This document shows, piece after piece, positions 61,334 to 64,000 of a stretch of DNA of 64,000 nucleotides. The DNA comes from Aminobacter aminovorans (lineage in GTDB: Bacteria > Pseudomonadota > Alphaproteobacteria > Rhizobiales > Rhizobiaceae), in assembly GCF_900445235.1 (NCBI RefSeq), contig NZ_UFSM01000002.1, forward strand, positions 1-64,000, in the 5' to 3' direction. Each line of letters starts with the position of its first letter. Positions within the stretch are counted from its first letter, which is position 1. The notes beneath the pieces are model-generated. The model was not told the DNA's origin and ran no database searches. It saw only the letters and a program-made list of their open reading frames with translations. The translations under genes were made by a program, and so were the position numbers.

Positions 61334-62268
61334 GCCGGCACTCCGTGGATCATTTCGTTCTGGCGCGCCGCCTCAAACAGGCCGATGCGCACCGCGGTGT
61401 CGGCATCGATGGCGCGGACCTCTAGCTCGGCGATCTCGAAAACACGGCGATAAAGCGTGGCGAGTGTACCTGATGCGACAAGGGTCACACTTCTGTCGGC
61501 ATGGAGAAACTGTCGCCGAGCAGACGCCACTTCGCTGCCGATCATCAGGCCGGATAGCCTAGCCGCCGCGTCCTCAGGCGTCAGACCATGAAGCAGCGAA
61601 CCGGCCCGGATCGAAAACAGTCGCGAGGCGAAATCGCCGCCGTCAGCGAGCGCGATCTCGCAGGCTCTTGCAAATACCGGGTTCTCCGTCGAGACGGCGT
61701 CCGGCTGCTCGCCAATCGAATGGCGCAGGATGGAGTGACCTGAGAGCAGCGCGAACAATTCGCCGGTTGGCCACGTCCGGAAAGTCTCGACGGCGCCGCT
61801 GTCGACAATCACCCATTTGGAGTGGGTACCCGGCATACAGACCACATGGCGGCCGGCAGTCTCGAGCTTCGCGCCGGCCAGTTGCGTCTCCTCGCCCCGC
61901 ATCACGTCGGGGGCGTCGAGACTGCGACAGGCAAGGCCCGGCACGATGCGGATGTCGCGCCCCGCATGGGGAACGCGGACGGCGCCCCTCAGGATCGCCG
62001 CAATTGAGGACGGGACGTCGACATAAGGCGCCTCGATCCATCCCTGGCGCGCGCCGGCCATGCCGCAGATGATGACCGGCACGTCGTCCGGCGCGCTCAA
62101 GGCAGCAAGGCACCGTTCGAGAATGGGCTCGAAGCCGACCGTCTGGGCTGTGGTCAGCCCTTCGTCGCTGCGATGTTCGGCACGGGCGGCACCTTCGGCA
62201 TCGAGGAGCCACGCCCGCATGCGGGTGGTTCCCCAATCGATTGCCACGATGACGGATGCTGCGGCCAT
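61330..62268 (-). CDS. dgoK: 2-dehydro-3-deoxygalactonokinase
   Basis: A 312-residue kinase of the DgoK family. IAIDWGTTRMRAWLLD is the phosphate-1 loop of the actin-like fold. IICGMAGARQGWIEAPYV, RGEETQLAGA and VCMPGTHSKWVIVD are family hallmarks. It phosphorylates 2-keto-3-deoxygalactonate at C6 for the aldolase next to it. It overlaps the aldolase start by four bases and lies seven bases after the SDR gene. Confidence 0.9.
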   Translation of the reverse strand: MAAASVIVAIDWGTTRMRAWLLDAEGAARAEHRSDEGLTTAQTVGFEPILERCLAALSAPDDVPVIICGMAGARQGWIEAPYVDVPSSIAAILRGAVRVPHAGRDIRIVPGLACRSLDAPDVMRGEETQLAGAKLETAGRHVVCMPGTHSKWVIVDSGAVETFRTWPTGELFALLSGHSILRHSIGEQPDAVSTENPVFARACEIALADGGDFASRLFSIRAGSLLHGLTPEDAAARLSGLMIGSEVASARRQFLHADRSVTLVASGTLATLYRRVFEIAELEVRAIDADTAVRIGLFEAARQNEMIHGVPA

Positions 62269-62275
62269 CGTCCCC

Positions 62276-63058
62276 TCACTGCGCGGCGTGCTGGAGGACG
62301 CTCAGGCCACCGTCGACGACAAGACAGGCAGCGTTCATGAACGGGCATTCGTCCGAGATCATGAACACGGCCGCCTTGGCGATCTCCGTGGTGGTGGCGA
62401 TGCGCTTGCCGGGATGAAGCGCCAGGGTTTCGGCGCGCGCCTTTGCCGGATCGGCAAAGCTGTTCCAGTAGTCGATGTTTTTCTGCGTCTCGACATAGCC
62501 GGGCGCGAGCGCATTCACCCGCACGCCGGAAGCCGCATATTCGAGCGCCAGGGACTTGGTGAGGCCAAGCAACGCGTGCTTGGCCAGCGGATAGGGAAAG
62601 GTATGCGGAATGATGGTGAAGGAATGCGTCGAGGCGATGTTGAGAATCGCCCCGCCGCCTGCCGAGATCATGCCCGGCAATACTGCCTTGCAGCAGTTCC
62701 ATGCGCCCTTGAGATTGACGTCGAAACAACGCTGCCATTCGGCATCGGTGGTTTCGAGCGGCGAACCAAAGACGTTGATGCCGGCATTGTTGATCAGGGC
62801 GTTGACGGGGCCGATCGTCTTTTCCGCCGAGATCATGGCGGCAGCTATGGCAGTCATATCGGAAATGTCGGCCTCGGCATGACCGAGCGCGCCCTCGGAT
62901 GCCCCAAGCTTGGCAACAGTCTCGCGCAGCAGCGGACCGTCACGGTCGACGATGAAAAGTCTTGCACCCTCCTTCAGGCATTGCTGAGCTATGGCCAGAC
63001 CAATGCCCTGTGCTGCGCCGGTCAGGAAAATGCGTTTGCCGACAAGACGGTCGCTCAT
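62276..63058 (-). CDS. SDR family sugar dehydrogenase
   Basis: A 260-residue classical short-chain dehydrogenase with TGAAQGIG, NNAG, the catalytic serine in NIASTHS and YPLAK with Tyr and Lys, and NALAPGYV. The acid at the end of strand two (IVDRDG) points to NAD rather than NADP. In its operon it probably oxidises the aldose at C1 to the lactone for the SMP-30 enzyme. The start overlaps the aldose-epimerase-like gene's stop in ATGA. Confidence 0.86.
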   Translation of the reverse strand: MSDRLVGKRIFLTGAAQGIGLAIAQQCLKEGARLFIVDRDGPLLRETVAKLGASEGALGHAEADISDMTAIAAAMISAEKTIGPVNALINNAGINVFGSPLETTDAEWQRCFDVNLKGAWNCCKAVLPGMISAGGGAILNIASTHSFTIIPHTFPYPLAKHALLGLTKSLALEYAASGVRVNALAPGYVETQKNIDYWNSFADPAKARAETLALHPGKRIATTTEIAKAAVFMISDECPFMNAACLVVDGGLSVLQHAAQ

Positions 63059-63933
63059 TGGGTAACCTCGAAGTTCGAGACGGTGATCGAGAAAGCCCCA
63101 GACAGGTTTTGCCCAGGCGCAAGCAGATGGAGTGCGTTCGGGCCTGAAGTCGCCAGCGCATTGGGCGTGTGCGACATTGGCTCAAGGCAGAAGAAGCTAC
63201 GGTCGTCTTCCGGCGCATAGAGCATGTAGCGCGAGAACGACGCATCGGCGGCGATGTCTGCGGCGAGCTTCGTCTCGGGCCAGATGATCTGCGCCTGCCC
63301 GCTCCAGCCTTCGAAGCAATTGTTCAGCCTGCGGCGTGGCAGCAGGCGCGGCGTTGCGAAATCGGCGCTGTCCGGGATCGGCGTGCGCACGCCAGGCAGA
63401 TAGCCCTCGCGCTCGGTCCACCAAGCCATCGCCGGGGCCGTGAGCAGGGTGCCCTCGGTGCGGGGAAAATAGGGGTGGAAGCCGATGCCAAACGGCAACG
63501 TCTCGTTACCCAGGTTCGTCACCGAAAGCGATAAGGTCACGGTTGCACCGTCCAGAGTGACGGTCTGGACAGCGCGATAGACGTGTGGCGACTTAGCCGG
63601 CCGCAGTTGCTCGAAAGCGAGCCGAACATGGGTGGCCGATGCATCTTCAACGTTCCATTCGGCTAGCCAGCCGTCGCCATGGATGTAGTTCGGCTCAGCC
63701 GTGTTGGGCGTGAAGCGATAGCTTTTGCCGCCGAGCTCGAAATCGTTGCCTTCGACGCGATTGCCGACCGGAACCAAAGGAAAGCAGGCCGAGCGCAAGA
63801 CGTCGAACGCGCCGTCGTCATGTCGGCGCAGGAAGCGACGTCCATCGCGCGTATGGCCGTCAACGACCGCCCCGCCCTTAAGGCTCATCCGCAGCGACAG
63901 GCGGTCGCCTTCAAGCTCGACAAACCCTTGCAT
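63055..63933 (-). CDS. Aldose 1-epimerase family protein
   Basis: A 292-residue galactose-mutarotase-like protein. GFHPYFPR supplies the conserved His, and NYIHGDGWLAEW the early family motif that holds the first catalytic His. It ends FSITVSNFEVTQ. It would equilibrate sugar anomers to supply the beta form to the dehydrogenase. The ATG lies one base after the preceding permease stop, so the permease, this gene and the SDR are one operon. Confidence 0.85.
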   Translation of the reverse strand: MQGFVELEGDRLSLRMSLKGGAVVDGHTRDGRRFLRRHDDGAFDVLRSACFPLVPVGNRVEGNDFELGGKSYRFTPNTAEPNYIHGDGWLAEWNVEDASATHVRLAFEQLRPAKSPHVYRAVQTVTLDGATVTLSLSVTNLGNETLPFGIGFHPYFPRTEGTLLTAPAMAWWTEREGYLPGVRTPIPDSADFATPRLLPRRRLNNCFEGWSGQAQIIWPETKLAADIAADASFSRYMLYAPEDDRSFFCLEPMSHTPNALATSGPNALHLLAPGQNLSGAFSITVSNFEVTQ

Positions 63934-63934
63934 C

Positions 63935-64000
63935 TCAACGGCGTCCGAGCGCGCTGGACCTGAGATTGTCGAGCAACACGGCGAGCAGCAGGATCACGCC
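63935..64000 (-). CDS. ABC sugar permease, C-terminal end only (partial)
   Basis: The last 21 codons of a gene entering from the right edge read GVILLLAVLLDNLRSS followed by a short basic tail and TGA. The hydrophobic helix and ending match RbsC-type sugar permeases. A second sugar importer therefore probably heads this operon. Confidence 0.6.
   Translation of the reverse strand, partial: GVILLLAVLLDNLRSSALGRR

Overview
The window is GC-rich DNA of an alphaproteobacterium. ABC sugar importers of the RbsC/Frc type, paired FadR-type GntR regulators, a De Ley-Doudoroff-like sugar-acid pathway and Omp25/RopB-like barrels together suggest the Hyphomicrobiales (Mesorhizobium/Aminobacter/Phyllobacteriaceae-like). 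This is inferred from gene content; there is no rRNA or other marker gene. I saw no tRNA, CRISPR array or intact insertion sequence.

Region 1 (1-5.4 kb, + strand): a thiolase, a flavin-dependent halogenase-like monooxygenase behind an AT-rich leader, a LysE-type exporter and an acyl-CoA synthetase. This looks like the end of a small acyl/halogenation cluster that probably continues to the left. A small FlbD-like protein and a decayed ABC ATPase fragment follow (5.6-6.3 kb).

Region 2 (6.6-49.1 kb) is the centrepiece: two divergent gene blocks around a promoter region near 40.4 kb. The minus-strand block runs O-methyltransferase, P-loop kinase, two divergent and apparently paralogous unknown proteins, a radical SAM enzyme, a SapC-family protein, and then one uninterrupted 28.5-kb gene for a 9,485-residue repetitive protein. 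That protein has an N-terminal LEPR-XLL motif, glycine/aspartate calcium-binding repeats at both ends, Calx-beta-like segments and thousands of residues of beta-solenoid-like repeats. The plus-strand block runs a tandem double beta-barrel outer-membrane protein, a DUF3467 protein, a GAF-GAF-TM-HlyD fusion, a PqqD-like/M50-protease/HlyD fusion, a SecA-like ATPase lacking the normal C-terminal third, and a periplasmic HlyD protein. No type I ABC exporter or TolC is present. My main hypothesis is that this is a dedicated, largely undescribed modification and export system for a giant surface protein, driven by a SecA-like motor.

Region 3 (49.1-64 kb): a carbohydrate catabolic island. It holds an ABC sugar importer (permease, single-domain ATPase, periplasmic binding protein), two NAD-dependent epimerase/dehydrogenases, a GarR-like reductase, two closely related FadR-type regulators, a DapA-family lyase, an IlvD/Edd dehydratase, an SMP-30 lactonase, DgoA, DgoK, an SDR and an aldose-1-epimerase-like protein, and it enters a second sugar permease at the right edge. 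Together they fit uptake of a sugar or sugar acid, oxidation to lactone, hydrolysis, dehydration to a 2-keto-3-deoxy acid, phosphorylation and aldol cleavage. Perfect TTGTC-N-GACAA palindromes in the divergent promoter regions are the probable operators of the GntR pair.
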